From assembly GCA_934317005.1 (NCBI GenBank), contig CAKREB010000006.1:62001-126000 (forward strand): a DNA stretch of 64,000 nt, read 5' to 3'. The DNA comes from an uncultured Lachnospiraceae bacterium (GTDB taxonomy: Bacteria; Bacillota; Clostridia; Lachnospirales; Lachnospiraceae). A program made the translations under genes and the position numbers. Numbering within the stretch: position 1 is the first letter of the stretch; every line of letters starts with the position of its first letter. The notes beneath the pieces are model-generated. The model worked only from the letters and a program-made list of their open reading frames with translations. It was not told the DNA's origin and searched no databases. Shown here piece after piece: positions 52,227-60,945 of the stretch.

Positions 52227-52255
52227 TTGACCAATGATAGGAAAAGAGGTATACT
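52227..52255 (+). promoter_or_regulatory. Putative promoter of fsa and transketolase genes
   Basis: TTGACC (52227-52232) and TATACT (52250-52255) are separated by 17 bases, giving a leader of about 115 bases before fsa. Confidence 0.65.
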
Positions 52256-52305
52256 GAAAACATATATGTTAGAGGTAGATTCGATGCAGTAAACAGGGTG
52301 AACTT

Positions 52306-52380
52306 ATGAGAGAAGATCATCCAAAAGTGGCAGTTGTTGCCGCTTACACAACATATATCACAAGGAGGAAACAAATATGA
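52306..52380 (+). CDS. Possible 24-residue leader peptide overlapping fsa
   Basis: An ATG at 52306, with AGGGTG five bases upstream, opens 24 codons that end in TGA inside the fsa start (ATGA, 52377-52380). It passes through the fsa ribosome-binding site, so its translation could couple to fsa. It contains a run of Val/Ala codons and a Thr/Tyr-rich end, without a clear attenuation pattern. It may simply be a chance frame. Confidence 0.35.
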   Translation: MREDHPKVAVVAAYTTYITRRKQI

Positions 52381-53030
52381 AATTTTTTATTGACACAGCA
52401 AATGTAGAGGACATCAAAAAAGCAAATGATATGGGTGTGATCTGTGGTGTTACCACAAACCCTTCTCTGATCGCAAAAGAGGGAAGAGATTTTAACGAGG
52501 TTATCAAAGAAATCGCTTCCATCGTTGATGGCCCAATCAGTGGAGAAGTAAAGGCTACTACTGTAGATGCTGAGGGAATGATCGCAGAGGGACGCGAGAT
52601 TGCAAAGATCCATCCAAACATGGTTGTTAAGATTCCTATGACAGTAGAAGGATTAAAGGCAACAAAGGTACTTTCCAGTGAAGGTATCAAGTGTAATGTT
52701 ACATTGATCTTTTCAGCAAATCAGGCACTTCTTGCAGCAAGAGCCGGTGCAGCGTATGTATCTCCATTCCTCGGACGTCTGGATGACATTTCTACACCTG
52801 GTATTGATTTGATCGAAACGATCACAGCTATTTTTGATAACTATGGTATTGATACAGAGATTATTGCAGCAAGTGTACGCAATCCGATCCATGTAACAGA
52901 CTGTGCATTAGCCGGTGCAGATATTGCTACTGTTCCTTATTCTGTTATTGAGCAGATGACAAAGCATCCTTTGACAGATCAGGGTATTGAAAAGTTCCAG
53001 AAGGACTACAAAGCTGTATTTGGAGAGTAA
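52377..53030 (+). CDS. fsa: Fructose-6-phosphate aldolase / small transaldolase
   Basis: A 217-residue TalC/MipB-type enzyme of the transaldolase family. KFFIDTANVEDI near 2-13, GVTTNPSLI near 24-32 and VVKIPMT with Schiff-base Lys-85 are diagnostic. It may work as a transaldolase or as a fructose-6-phosphate aldolase; the neighbouring transketolase subunits favour pentose-phosphate interconversion. AAGGAGG precedes the ATG. Confidence 0.94.
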   Translation: MKFFIDTANVEDIKKANDMGVICGVTTNPSLIAKEGRDFNEVIKEIASIVDGPISGEVKATTVDAEGMIAEGREIAKIHPNMVVKIPMTVEGLKATKVLSSEGIKCNVTLIFSANQALLAARAGAAYVSPFLGRLDDISTPGIDLIETITAIFDNYGIDTEIIAASVRNPIHVTDCALAGADIATVPYSVIEQMTKHPLTDQGIEKFQKDYKAVFGE

Positions 53031-53121
53031 TGGAAAGACTTATCGGGCTTCAGAGAACGTAATGAGCAAACTACATTGTAAACAATTCGAATAACAATAT
53101 CGCAAGGGAAAGGAAGAGATT

Positions 53122-53949
53122 ATGGATACTTTAGCATTAAAGAAAACTGCGAACGAAGTACGCAAGGGTATTGTAACAGCCGTTCACAGTGCAAAATCCG
53201 GTCATCCGGGCGGATCATTGTCTGCTGCAGATATTTTAACTTATCTTTATTTTGAAGAGATGAACATTGATCCAAAGAATCCAAAGAAGGAAGACAGAGA
53301 TCGTCTGGTGCTTTCAAAGGGTCATATTGCGCCGGCACTTTATTCTACATTAGCACAGAGAGGGTATTTTCCGGTAGAAGATTTAAAGACTCTTCGTCAT
53401 GTAGGTTCATATTTACAGGGACATCCTGACATGAAGCATATTCCGGGTGTTGATATGTCCAGCGGTTCTTTAGGACAGGGCGGTTCCGCAGCAGTTGGAA
53501 TGGCACTTGCCGGAAAGATGGATGGTGCACCTTATCGTGTATACTGTCTGTTTGGTGACGGTGAGATTCAGGAAGGACAGGTTTGGGAGGCTGCTATGTT
53601 TGCAGGTGCCCGTAAGTTAGATAATCTTGTATTTATTGTAGACAACAACGGATTACAGATAGATGGTAATATTGAGGATGTTTGTTCTCCATATCCAATC
53701 GGTGAAAAGTTCAAAGCATTTAATTTCAATGTGATTGAGATTGATGCACATGATTTTGATCAGATCGATGCTGCATTTAAACAGGCAAAGGAAACAAAAG
53801 GTATGCCAACAGCAATCATTGCAAAGAGTGTAAAGGGTAAAGGTGTATCCTTTATGGAAAATCAGGCAAGCTGGCATGGCTCTGCTCCAAATGATGAGCA
53901 GTATGCACAGGCAATGGCAGATCTTGAAAAAATCGGTGAGAGCTTATAA
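53122..53949 (+). CDS. Transketolase N-terminal subunit
   Basis: A 275-residue subunit carrying the thiamine-diphosphate pyrophosphate-binding half of transketolase. SGHPGGSLSAADIL near 29-42, LSKGHIAPALY near 66-76, and GDGEIQEGQVWEA near 148-160 with DNNGLQ near 178 form the ThDP/Mg site. The ATG at 53122 follows AAAGGAAGAG. The C-terminal half is encoded separately 20 bases downstream. Confidence 0.95.
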   Translation: MDTLALKKTANEVRKGIVTAVHSAKSGHPGGSLSAADILTYLYFEEMNIDPKNPKKEDRDRLVLSKGHIAPALYSTLAQRGYFPVEDLKTLRHVGSYLQGHPDMKHIPGVDMSSGSLGQGGSAAVGMALAGKMDGAPYRVYCLFGDGEIQEGQVWEAAMFAGARKLDNLVFIVDNNGLQIDGNIEDVCSPYPIGEKFKAFNFNVIEIDAHDFDQIDAAFKQAKETKGMPTAIIAKSVKGKGVSFMENQASWHGSAPNDEQYAQAMADLEKIGESL

Positions 53950-53969
53950 AAGCAGAATGGAGGAAAAAC

Positions 53970-54911
53970 ATGGCAGACGTTAAAAAAATCGCTACAAGAG
54001 AAAGTTATGGTAATGCTTTAACGGAACTGGCACCAGAATATCCAAATCTGGTTGTATTAGATGCGGATCTTGCTGCTGCAACAAAAACCGGTATTTTCAA
54101 GAAAGCATATCCGGACAGACATATTGATTGTGGTATTGCAGAGTGTAATATGGTAGGTATCGCTGCAGGACTGGCAACGACAGGAAAGATTCCTTTTGTC
54201 AGCTCATTCGCAATGTTTGCGGCAGGACGTGCCTTTGAACAGGTTCGTAATTCCGTTGGTTATCCAAAGTTAAATGTAAAGATCGGTGCAACACATGCAG
54301 GTATCTCCGTTGGTGAAGACGGTGCAACCCATCAGTGTTGTGAAGATATTGCGCTGATGCGTACTATTCCGGGCATGGTTGTAATTAATCCTGCAGATGA
54401 TGTTGAAGCAAAGGCTGCCGTAAAGGCAGCGTTGGATCATGAAGGTCCAGTTTATCTTCGCTTCGGCAGACTGGCAGTTCCTGTGATCAATGATACACCG
54501 GATTATAAGTTTGAGATTGGTAAGGGTGTTACTTTAAGAGAAGGTAAGGATGTTACTTTGGTAGCAACCGGTCTGGAAGTAAGTGAGACACTTGCAGCAG
54601 CAGAGAAGCTTGCAGCAGATGGTATTGATGCAAAAGTCATCAACATTCATACGATCAAACCTTTAGATGAAGATCTGATCGTGGCAGCAGCAAAAGAAAC
54701 AGGAAAGGTTGTTACGATTGAGGAGCATTCTGTTATTGGAGGTCTGGGAAGTGCAGTATGTGACTGTCTTTCTGCAAAGGCACCAACACAGGTGTTAAAG
54801 ATCGGTATCAATGATACGTATGGTGAATCAGGACCGGCTGTCGAATTGATCAAAAAGTATGGTTTGGACAGTGAAGGAATTTATGCAAAAGTAAAGGGAT
54901 TTATGGCATAA
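53970..54911 (+). CDS. Transketolase C-terminal subunit
   Basis: A 313-residue subunit with the pyrimidine-binding domain and transketolase C-terminal domain. ATRESYGNALTELA near 8-21, CGIAECNMVGIAAGLA near 56-71 (catalytic Glu), FAAGRAFEQVRN near 87-98 and GATHAGISVGEDGATHQ near 108-124 are visible. It works only with the preceding subunit. GGAGG lies before the ATG. A hairpin after the stop probably ends the operon. Confidence 0.95.
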   Translation: MADVKKIATRESYGNALTELAPEYPNLVVLDADLAAATKTGIFKKAYPDRHIDCGIAECNMVGIAAGLATTGKIPFVSSFAMFAAGRAFEQVRNSVGYPKLNVKIGATHAGISVGEDGATHQCCEDIALMRTIPGMVVINPADDVEAKAAVKAALDHEGPVYLRFGRLAVPVINDTPDYKFEIGKGVTLREGKDVTLVATGLEVSETLAAAEKLAADGIDAKVINIHTIKPLDEDLIVAAAKETGKVVTIEEHSVIGGLGSAVCDCLSAKAPTQVLKIGINDTYGESGPAVELIKKYGLDSEGIYAKVKGFMA

Positions 54912-54920
54912 TCATAGGGC

Positions 54921-54963
54921 TATCTATCCGAGTATCGCTTTGCGATTGCGATAGATGGATTTT
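54921..54963 (+). terminator. Probable terminator after transketolase genes
   Basis: ATCTAT pairs with ATAGAT and inner ATCGC pairs with GCGAT around a TTT loop, followed by GGATTTT. The middle of the stem is imperfect. Confidence 0.5.
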
Positions 54964-55014
54964 GAAAAATATCCTGTATTATCGTCCAACAGATCAGTAG
55001 ATATGTTGATTATT

Positions 55015-55046
55015 GGAATGGCAGAGCTTTTGGCTCTGTCATTTCC
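55015..55046. other. Hairpin upstream of the GreA-family gene
   Basis: GGAATGGCAGAGC (55015-55027) pairs with GCTCTGTCATTTCC (ending 55046), with one bulge and a TTTTG loop. No T run follows directly, so a leader hairpin or late terminator are both possible. Confidence 0.45.
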
Positions 55047-55100
55047 TATATTATAGGAAGTTTCTATCTTTTTATCAGATCAGGAAGGGAGATATATGTT

Positions 55101-55601
55101 ATGTATGACAAACTGACACGAAAAGACATTCAAAAAATGGAAGAGGAAGTGGAACACCGCAAGCTCGTTGTCCGTAAGCAGGCGTTAGAGGATGTCAAGG
55201 AGGCAAGAGCGCAGGGAGATTTAAGTGAAAACTTCGAATATAAGGCGGCAAAAAAGTTTAAGAATGAGAATGAGAGCCGTATCCGTTATCTGGAAAAAAT
55301 GATAAAAACAGCACAGGTGATAGAGGATGACTCAGCGGAGGAAGAGGTCGGACTCAATGATACGGTGGTACTTTATATTGAAGAGGATGACTGCGAAGAG
55401 GAGTATAAAATCGTTACGACTGTGCGGTGTGATGTGCTGCACAACATGATCAGTATCGAATCGCCGATGGGCAAAGCACTGCTAAAGCACAAGCAGGGAG
55501 ATCGGGTTTATATTGCAATAGATGATAAAAGCGGGTATTATGCCCGGATTCGTGAAATCAGAAAGAGTGATGATGAATCGGAAGCCATCAGTCGATTTTA
55601 A
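55101..55601 (+). CDS. GreA-family transcription elongation factor
   Basis: A 166-residue protein with the Gre layout: N-terminal coiled coil (about 5-75) with GDLSENFEYKAAK near 39-51, whose acidic tip would enter the RNA polymerase channel, and a C-terminal FKBP-like domain with ESPMGKALLKHKQGD near 130-144. It may rescue stalled polymerase by stimulating transcript cleavage. AAGGGAG lies upstream. Whether it is GreA proper or a paralogue is not clear. A terminator follows. Confidence 0.85.
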   Translation: MYDKLTRKDIQKMEEEVEHRKLVVRKQALEDVKEARAQGDLSENFEYKAAKKFKNENESRIRYLEKMIKTAQVIEDDSAEEEVGLNDTVVLYIEEDDCEEEYKIVTTVRCDVLHNMISIESPMGKALLKHKQGDRVYIAIDDKSGYYARIREIRKSDDESEAISRF

Positions 55602-55641
55602 TTATTGGGAGGAAATTTTTTGATATACTGATTCTAAATGC

Positions 55642-55668
55642 AAAGAGGGTGGAATCCACACTCTTTTT
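55642..55668 (+). terminator. Rho-independent terminator after the GreA-family gene
   Basis: AAAGAGGGTGG (55642-55652) pairs with CCACACTCTTT (55656-55666) around AAT with one mismatch; the T run continues to 55668. Confidence 0.8.
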
Positions 55669-55711
55669 CTGTTATACTTAGGAAAGTCGGGTTGGTGGGA
55701 ATTTATATTAA

Positions 55712-57280
55712 ATGGAAGGCATGGTACAAACTATGAAAAAGAAACAACAGAAAAGAATACTGCTCTATGTGTGCTTAGCGGTTGTATTGGTCGTTGCAAT
55801 TGCAGGATATCGTATGTACAGGCATCAGGCAGAGCAAAAGAGCACAAAAGAAGCAGAACAAAATGTAATCAAAAGTGTGGATGATCTGACAGGAAAAAAG
55901 ATTGGTGTTCAGATTGGAACAACGGGAGATATCTATGCCAGTGATTATGAAAAGGATGGAAAAGGCACTAGTGTAGAGCGGTTTAATAAAGGCGCAGATG
56001 CTGTACAGGCATTGAAGGTTGGAAAAATCAATTGTGTCATCATTGATGAACAGCCGGCTAAAGAATATGTCAAAAAGAATACAGAGTTAAAAATATTAAA
56101 AGAAGAGTTTGCCAATGAAGAATATGCTATCTGTATTGGAAAAGAAAATCCAGAATTAAAAGAGAAGATCAATGGCGCACTTCGTGAATTGAAGGAAGAA
56201 AAAGTGATTCAGCAGATTACGGATTACTATATCGGTAAAGATAGTGTAAAAGGAAAAAATCCGTATAAGAAAAAAGATGTAAAGCGTAACAATGGAACAT
56301 TATCCGTTGCAACAAATGCAGAGTTCCCACCGTATGAGTATTTTGATAAGGGAAAGATTACGGGTATTGATGCAGATATCATGCAGGCAATCTGTGATAA
56401 GCTGGGAATGAAGTTAGATATTCAGAATATGGATTTTGATGCGATTATCACGGCAGTGTCATCCGGCAAGGTTAAGGTAGGAGCAGCGGGCATGACTGTG
56501 ACAGAGGATCGTTTGAAAAACATTGATTTTACGGATTCTTATACAACAGCAAAGCAGGTTATTATCGTAAAAGACAAAGCTACAGTAGGGCAGAAGCGTT
56601 CCTTTGCACAGTCATTCCATGACAACTTTATCAAAGATCATCGCTATGAATATCTGTTAAAGGGCTTTGGAAACACGTTATTGATCACAATCTTTGCGGT
56701 TTTGATCGGAACTGTTTTTGGACTTTTGATCGCAATCGTGCGTACCAGTCATGACAGAAATGGCTCGGTACCGCTTTTGAATCTGCTATGCAGAATTTAT
56801 CTGACGGTTATGCGTGGTACACCAACCGTTGTACAGTTGATGATTATTTATTATGTTATTTTAACATCAGTACAAAATAAGATTATCGTAGCAATCGTAG
56901 CGTTTGGCTTAAATTCAGCTGCGTATGTGGCAGAGGTTATCCGTTCCGGAATTATGTCTGTCGATGCCGGACAGTTTGAGGCTGGAAGAAGTCTGGGGCT
57001 GAATTATCGTCAGACAATGTTGTCTATCATTGTGCCACAGGCATTTAAAAATATTTTACCGGCATTGGGCAACGAGTTTATTGTTTTGATCAAAGAAACC
57101 TCTGTCAGCGGTTATATCGGAATGATGGATCTGACAAAGGGCGGAGATATTATCCGAAGCATCACATACGAGGCATATATGCCACTGTATGCAGTTGCTC
57201 TGATCTATCTGGTAACGGTATTGATTCTTTCTGCCGGTGTCAGCAAACTGGAAAAATATTTGCGCAATAATGAACGTTAA
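55712..57280 (+). CDS. Amino-acid ABC importer: circularly permuted binding domain fused to permease
   Basis: A 522-residue fusion. A membrane anchor (about 15-33) is followed by lobe 2 of a family-3 binding protein (about 53-175: SVDDLTGKKIGVQIGT, then IIDEQPAK), then lobe 1 (about 190-287: ATNAEFPPYEYF, AAGMTVTEDR), then a His/Gln-type permease (about 315-520) with the ATPase-contact region GMSVDAGQFEAGRSLG-like near 425. The lobe order is opposite to the usual one. The start is ambiguous between 55712 and 55733. The ATPase gene lies 155 bases downstream. Confidence 0.9.
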   Translation: MEGMVQTMKKKQQKRILLYVCLAVVLVVAIAGYRMYRHQAEQKSTKEAEQNVIKSVDDLTGKKIGVQIGTTGDIYASDYEKDGKGTSVERFNKGADAVQALKVGKINCVIIDEQPAKEYVKKNTELKILKEEFANEEYAICIGKENPELKEKINGALRELKEEKVIQQITDYYIGKDSVKGKNPYKKKDVKRNNGTLSVATNAEFPPYEYFDKGKITGIDADIMQAICDKLGMKLDIQNMDFDAIITAVSSGKVKVGAAGMTVTEDRLKNIDFTDSYTTAKQVIIVKDKATVGQKRSFAQSFHDNFIKDHRYEYLLKGFGNTLLITIFAVLIGTVFGLLIAIVRTSHDRNGSVPLLNLLCRIYLTVMRGTPTVVQLMIIYYVILTSVQNKIIVAIVAFGLNSAAYVAEVIRSGIMSVDAGQFEAGRSLGLNYRQTMLSIIVPQAFKNILPALGNEFIVLIKETSVSGYIGMMDLTKGGDIIRSITYEAYMPLYAVALIYLVTVLILSAGVSKLEKYLRNNER

Positions 57281-57435
57281 TCATAAGAGTAAAAGAAAAT
57301 GGAAATAACAGGCTGGAAGGGTGGTACTGTTACTCTGTATAGCAAATGCCTGTAGAAAAGCTTGATAGGCAAGCTGTGACAGCCTGACGTAATGATATAT
57401 GAAAAGATATATGACAGTACAGAAATGAGGAAAAC

Positions 57436-58173
57436 ATGGCAGAAGAAGTTTTAATTGAAGTAAAGGACTTGTGCAAATCTTTTGGAAAGCATGAGGTGTT
57501 AAAAGGAATCAATACAAAGATTTCAAAAGGAGAAGTGGTTGCGATCATTGGCCCATCCGGATGTGGAAAATCAACCTTTTTGCGTTCGTTGAATCTGTTA
57601 GAGGAGCCGACAAGCGGAGTTGTGACCTTTGAGGGAACGGATATTACAGATGAATCCGTAGACATTAATCAGATGCGCGAGAAGATGGGAATGGTTTTTC
57701 AGCAGTTTAATCTGTTCCCTAATATGACGATTCGTGAAAACATTATGCTCGCACCGGTCAAGAGAAAGAAGATGACAAAGGAAGAAGCGGCAAAGAAAGC
57801 AGATGAGTTGTTAAAAAGAATCGGGCTGCTTGATAAGGCAGATGCCTATCCGGCACAGCTTTCTGGTGGACAGAAGCAGAGAATTGCAATCATACGTGCT
57901 CTGGCAATGAATCCGGATGTGATGCTGTTTGACGAACCGACATCTGCGCTGGATCCTGAGATGGTCGGAGAAGTTTTGGAGCTGATGAAGGAGCTTGCGG
58001 CTGATGGCATGACTATGGTAGTAGTTACTCATGAGATGGGATTTGCAAGAGAAGTGGCAAACAGAGTAGTATTTATCAATGACGGTGTGATACAGGAAGA
58101 TAACGCACCGAAGGAGCTTTTTGAGAATCCGCAGAATCAGCGTTTGAAAGAATTTTTATCAAAGGTTCTTTAA
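57436..58173 (+). CDS. glnQ: Amino-acid ABC transporter ATP-binding protein
   Basis: A 245-residue polar-amino-acid ABC ATPase. Walker A GPSGCGKST near 35-43, Q-loop MVFQQFNLFP near 90-99, signature LSGGQKQR near 142-149, Walker B VMLFDEPTSALDPE near 164-177 and switch His in VTHEMGFA are all present. It supplies energy for the fused binding protein-permease upstream. The 155-base gap before it holds an AGCTTG/CAAGCT hairpin. AGAAATGAGG lies before the ATG. Confidence 0.95.
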   Translation: MAEEVLIEVKDLCKSFGKHEVLKGINTKISKGEVVAIIGPSGCGKSTFLRSLNLLEEPTSGVVTFEGTDITDESVDINQMREKMGMVFQQFNLFPNMTIRENIMLAPVKRKKMTKEEAAKKADELLKRIGLLDKADAYPAQLSGGQKQRIAIIRALAMNPDVMLFDEPTSALDPEMVGEVLELMKELAADGMTMVVVTHEMGFAREVANRVVFINDGVIQEDNAPKELFENPQNQRLKEFLSKVL

Positions 58174-58193
58174 AAGCAGAAATGGAGATGAAC

Positions 58194-58739
58194 ATGTATA
58201 TTACAACATACAGTAAGATTCATTTTACCCCTTTAGATCCCAAAATCGAAGAGATCAAAGCAGAAGATATTGCCCATGCACAGTCATTGATGACTCGTGC
58301 CAATGGGCATTTTCCTGAGTTTTATTCCGTTGCGCAGCATAGCATAGCCTGCGGAAAGGAAGCGATTGCAAGAGGATATTCTCCCCGTCTTGTGCTGGCA
58401 TGTCTGGTGCATGATGGAAGCGAAGCATATCTGTCTGATATTACCAGACCGGTAAAGACACAGCTTCCCAAATATCGGGAAATAGAAAAGAAGCTGCAGG
58501 ATGCAGTGTATCGACGTTTTTTGGGAAGTGTTCCGACACCGGAAGAATTTGAAAAAATAACCAGTGTAGATGATACATGCTTATATTATGAATTTTTGCA
58601 CTATATGGGAGAGACACTTGCAAAAGAGGCTCCGGTAAAATATAGTGAAATGGTATTTGAAACACGTCCGTTTCAGGATGCAGAGCAGGAGCTGTTACAA
58701 TTATTAAAAGAATGGGAAGTAAGGGGGAAAACGGTGTGA
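58194..58739 (+). CDS. HD-domain hydrolase (YfbR/phosphohydrolase-like)
   Basis: A 181-residue metal-dependent HD protein. YSVAQHSIACGKEA near 44-57 has the first His, and LVHDGSEAYLSDI near 70-82 the HD pair, with the late DDTCLYYEF supplying the final Asp near 125. This arrangement resembles YfbR-type nucleotidases. The start at 58194 (MYITTYS) follows GGAG. The stop overlaps the glycosyltransferase start by 4 bases, so the two are likely coupled though not obviously related. Confidence 0.8.
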   Translation: MYITTYSKIHFTPLDPKIEEIKAEDIAHAQSLMTRANGHFPEFYSVAQHSIACGKEAIARGYSPRLVLACLVHDGSEAYLSDITRPVKTQLPKYREIEKKLQDAVYRRFLGSVPTPEEFEKITSVDDTCLYYEFLHYMGETLAKEAPVKYSEMVFETRPFQDAEQELLQLLKEWEVRGKTV

Positions 58740-59701
58740 AGCATTTAGTGATTTTGATGTCAACGTATAATGGAGAACACTACTTAGCCGAGCAGTTAGA
58801 TTCGCTGCTTACACAGGATTGCGATGAAGCTGTACAGACTTCTTTTCAGATATTTGTTCGGGATGATGGTTCCAGCGACAAAACACAGGACATTTTGCAG
58901 GAATATGCGACGAAATATCCTCAAAAGATACACTGGTATCAGGGAAAAAACTGCGGAGTGATCCGCAGCTTTTTTGAATTGCTGGAAAAAGCACAAGAGG
59001 CGCAGTATTATGCATTTTGTGATCAGGATGATGTGTGGCTTCCGGACAAAATGAGCAGTGCGATCCGTGTAATTGACAGCCATAAAGATAGCGAAGTGCC
59101 ACATTTATATTGCTGCAGACCAAAGCTTGTCAATGCAGAGCTTGAGGAACTGTCATCAGATATTAAGCGTCCGAAAGTTCGTGTCGGCTTTGGCAATGCA
59201 TTGATCGAAAATGTGGTAACAGGCTGCACGGCCGTAATGAATGCAAGCCTTCGAAAGCTTCTGATCAAAGAATGGCCAAACTTTACCGTGATGCATGACC
59301 GTTGGTTCTATCTGACAGCAGCATGCTTTGGGACGGTTGATTATGATGAAACATCACATATCTGCTATCGTCAGCATGAAAATAATGTGGTGGGTACAAG
59401 CTCAGACCGTTTTAAGGAATTAAAGATGCGCATTCATCTTTTTCGAAAAAAGCAGCATGATATCAGCAGACAGACAAAGGAGTTTTTGCGGATCTTTGGC
59501 AATCTTTCGGGCAGAGAGGATCTAAAGAGATATATGTCAGATGCGCAGGTACAGCAGTCGCTTTATCTGGCAAGAGAGTTAGTGGCGGCGAAACACTCGC
59601 TGTGTAGACGGATCAATCTGGTGCGACAGAAAAAAGTATTTCGTCAGCGAAAAAATGATGACCGTATTTTCAGGCTGTTGATATTACTAGGTTGTTATTA
59701 A
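58736..59701 (+). CDS. Family 2 glycosyltransferase
   Basis: A 321-residue GT2 enzyme. STYNGEHYLAEQLDSLLTQ near 9-27, DDGSSDKTQDI near 43-53 and CDQDDVWLPDKM near 90-101 give the nucleotide-sugar and metal site; HDRWFYL is near 183. It resembles rhamnosyltransferase-type members that act on surface glycans. A GTG start at 58736 is chosen because AGGGGG lies eight bases upstream and it gives a GTGA overlap; an ATG at 58712 would lie inside the preceding gene. Confidence 0.85.
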   Translation: MKHLVILMSTYNGEHYLAEQLDSLLTQDCDEAVQTSFQIFVRDDGSSDKTQDILQEYATKYPQKIHWYQGKNCGVIRSFFELLEKAQEAQYYAFCDQDDVWLPDKMSSAIRVIDSHKDSEVPHLYCCRPKLVNAELEELSSDIKRPKVRVGFGNALIENVVTGCTAVMNASLRKLLIKEWPNFTVMHDRWFYLTAACFGTVDYDETSHICYRQHENNVVGTSSDRFKELKMRIHLFRKKQHDISRQTKEFLRIFGNLSGREDLKRYMSDAQVQQSLYLARELVAAKHSLCRRINLVRQKKVFRQRKNDDRIFRLLILLGCY

Positions 59702-59718
59702 TGTTTTGAAAAATGAAA

Positions 59719-59793
59719 GGTAAAAGCTGCCGGCTGCTATTCTATGTTTAGACATGAAGGGTAGAAGCTGCCGGCGGGTATTCTATGTTTAGA
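59719..59793 (+). repeat. Two tandem 41-bp-spaced repeats
   Basis: Copies at 59719-59752 and 59760-59793 share 31 of 34 bases, each ending TATTCTATGTTTAGA and containing GCTGCCGGC. They fill the gap between the GT2 and S66 genes; the second copy is followed by the GGGGG-type ribosome-binding site. Confidence 0.8.
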
Positions 59794-59816
59794 AAAGAAA
59801 GGGGGCACAGGAGCCT

Positions 59817-60839
59817 ATGAGAATACCAGAGTTTTTAAAAGAAAATGGAACCATTGGTTTGGTAGCACCATCCTATGGGTGTAATATAGAACCTTACAGA
59901 AGTGCATTTCAAAATGCGTTGCAAAAGTGGAACAAGCTTGGTGTTTCGTGCAAAGTGGGGTCAAACTGCTATGCCGGAGATGGAATTGGAATCAGCAGTA
60001 CACCAAAAAAGTGTGGAGAGGAGATCAATACTTTTTTTGCCGATGCAGATGTGGACACGATCATTTCCTGTGGCGGTGGGGAGTTAATGTGTGAAATCTT
60101 AGATCATGTTGATTTTGAAAAGCTGGCATGCGAAACACCAAAATGGTATATGGGATTTTCTGACAATACAAACCTGACCTTTTTACTGCCGACATTATGC
60201 GATACGGCTTCTATTTATGGTCCTTGTGCACCCGCTTTTGGCATGGAGCCGTGGCATGAAGCGATTGCAGATGCGTGGGAGGTGCTGCAGGGCAAAAAGA
60301 CAAAAGTGAGCGGATATGCTTTGTGGGAAAAGGAATCGAAAAAGGATGAAGAGCATCCTTTGGAGCCGTATCATGTGACAGAGCCAACAATCATAAAACG
60401 ATATCCCGATCAGGATGCGGTAATGTCAGGAAGAGTGCTTGGCGGCTGTCTGGATTGTCTTGGAAGGCTGGTCGGCACAAAGTTTGATCAGGTAAAAGCA
60501 TTTACAAAGAGATATCAGGAGGATGGCATCATCTGGTATCTGGAAGCGTGCGATCTGAATGTTATGGATATTCGCAGGGCACTCTGGCAGTTAGACCATG
60601 CCGGCTGGTTTGAAACGGCAAAGGGATTTTTGATCGGAAGACCTTTGCAGGGGGAAGAGCTTTTTGGACTGGATCGCTATCAGGCAGTAACCGGTGCGTT
60701 AGAAAAGTATCAGGTGCCAATCTGGATGGACTTGGATATTGGACATATCCCGCCAATGATGCCGATGATCAATGGAGTGAAGGCAACAGCGTGTATGGAG
60801 AAGGGACGGGTTCAGATCACATATGATTTTTCGGATTAG
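59817..60839 (+). CDS. S66-family LD-carboxypeptidase-like protein
   Basis: A 340-residue cytoplasmic protein of the S66 family (LdcA/MccF). IGLVAPSYG lies near 13-21, and the nucleophile elbow GFSDNTN holds Ser-115. The triad is completed by Glu in YLEACDLN near 243 and His in DIGHIPPMMPM near 312. LdcA members trim muropeptide tetrapeptides during recycling, MccF members cleave microcin C; the choice is not clear here. ATG 59817 follows AGGAGC. Confidence 0.88.
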   Translation: MRIPEFLKENGTIGLVAPSYGCNIEPYRSAFQNALQKWNKLGVSCKVGSNCYAGDGIGISSTPKKCGEEINTFFADADVDTIISCGGGELMCEILDHVDFEKLACETPKWYMGFSDNTNLTFLLPTLCDTASIYGPCAPAFGMEPWHEAIADAWEVLQGKKTKVSGYALWEKESKKDEEHPLEPYHVTEPTIIKRYPDQDAVMSGRVLGGCLDCLGRLVGTKFDQVKAFTKRYQEDGIIWYLEACDLNVMDIRRALWQLDHAGWFETAKGFLIGRPLQGEELFGLDRYQAVTGALEKYQVPIWMDLDIGHIPPMMPMINGVKATACMEKGRVQITYDFSD

Positions 60840-60945
60840 TACAGCCAAAATGAAAGTTGATATATTAAGGGTGATATGCCCGATACAAACAAACACCAGA
60901 CGATGACAGTGCGCTTTATATTGAGAGGAAAGGGCGGTTACAGAT

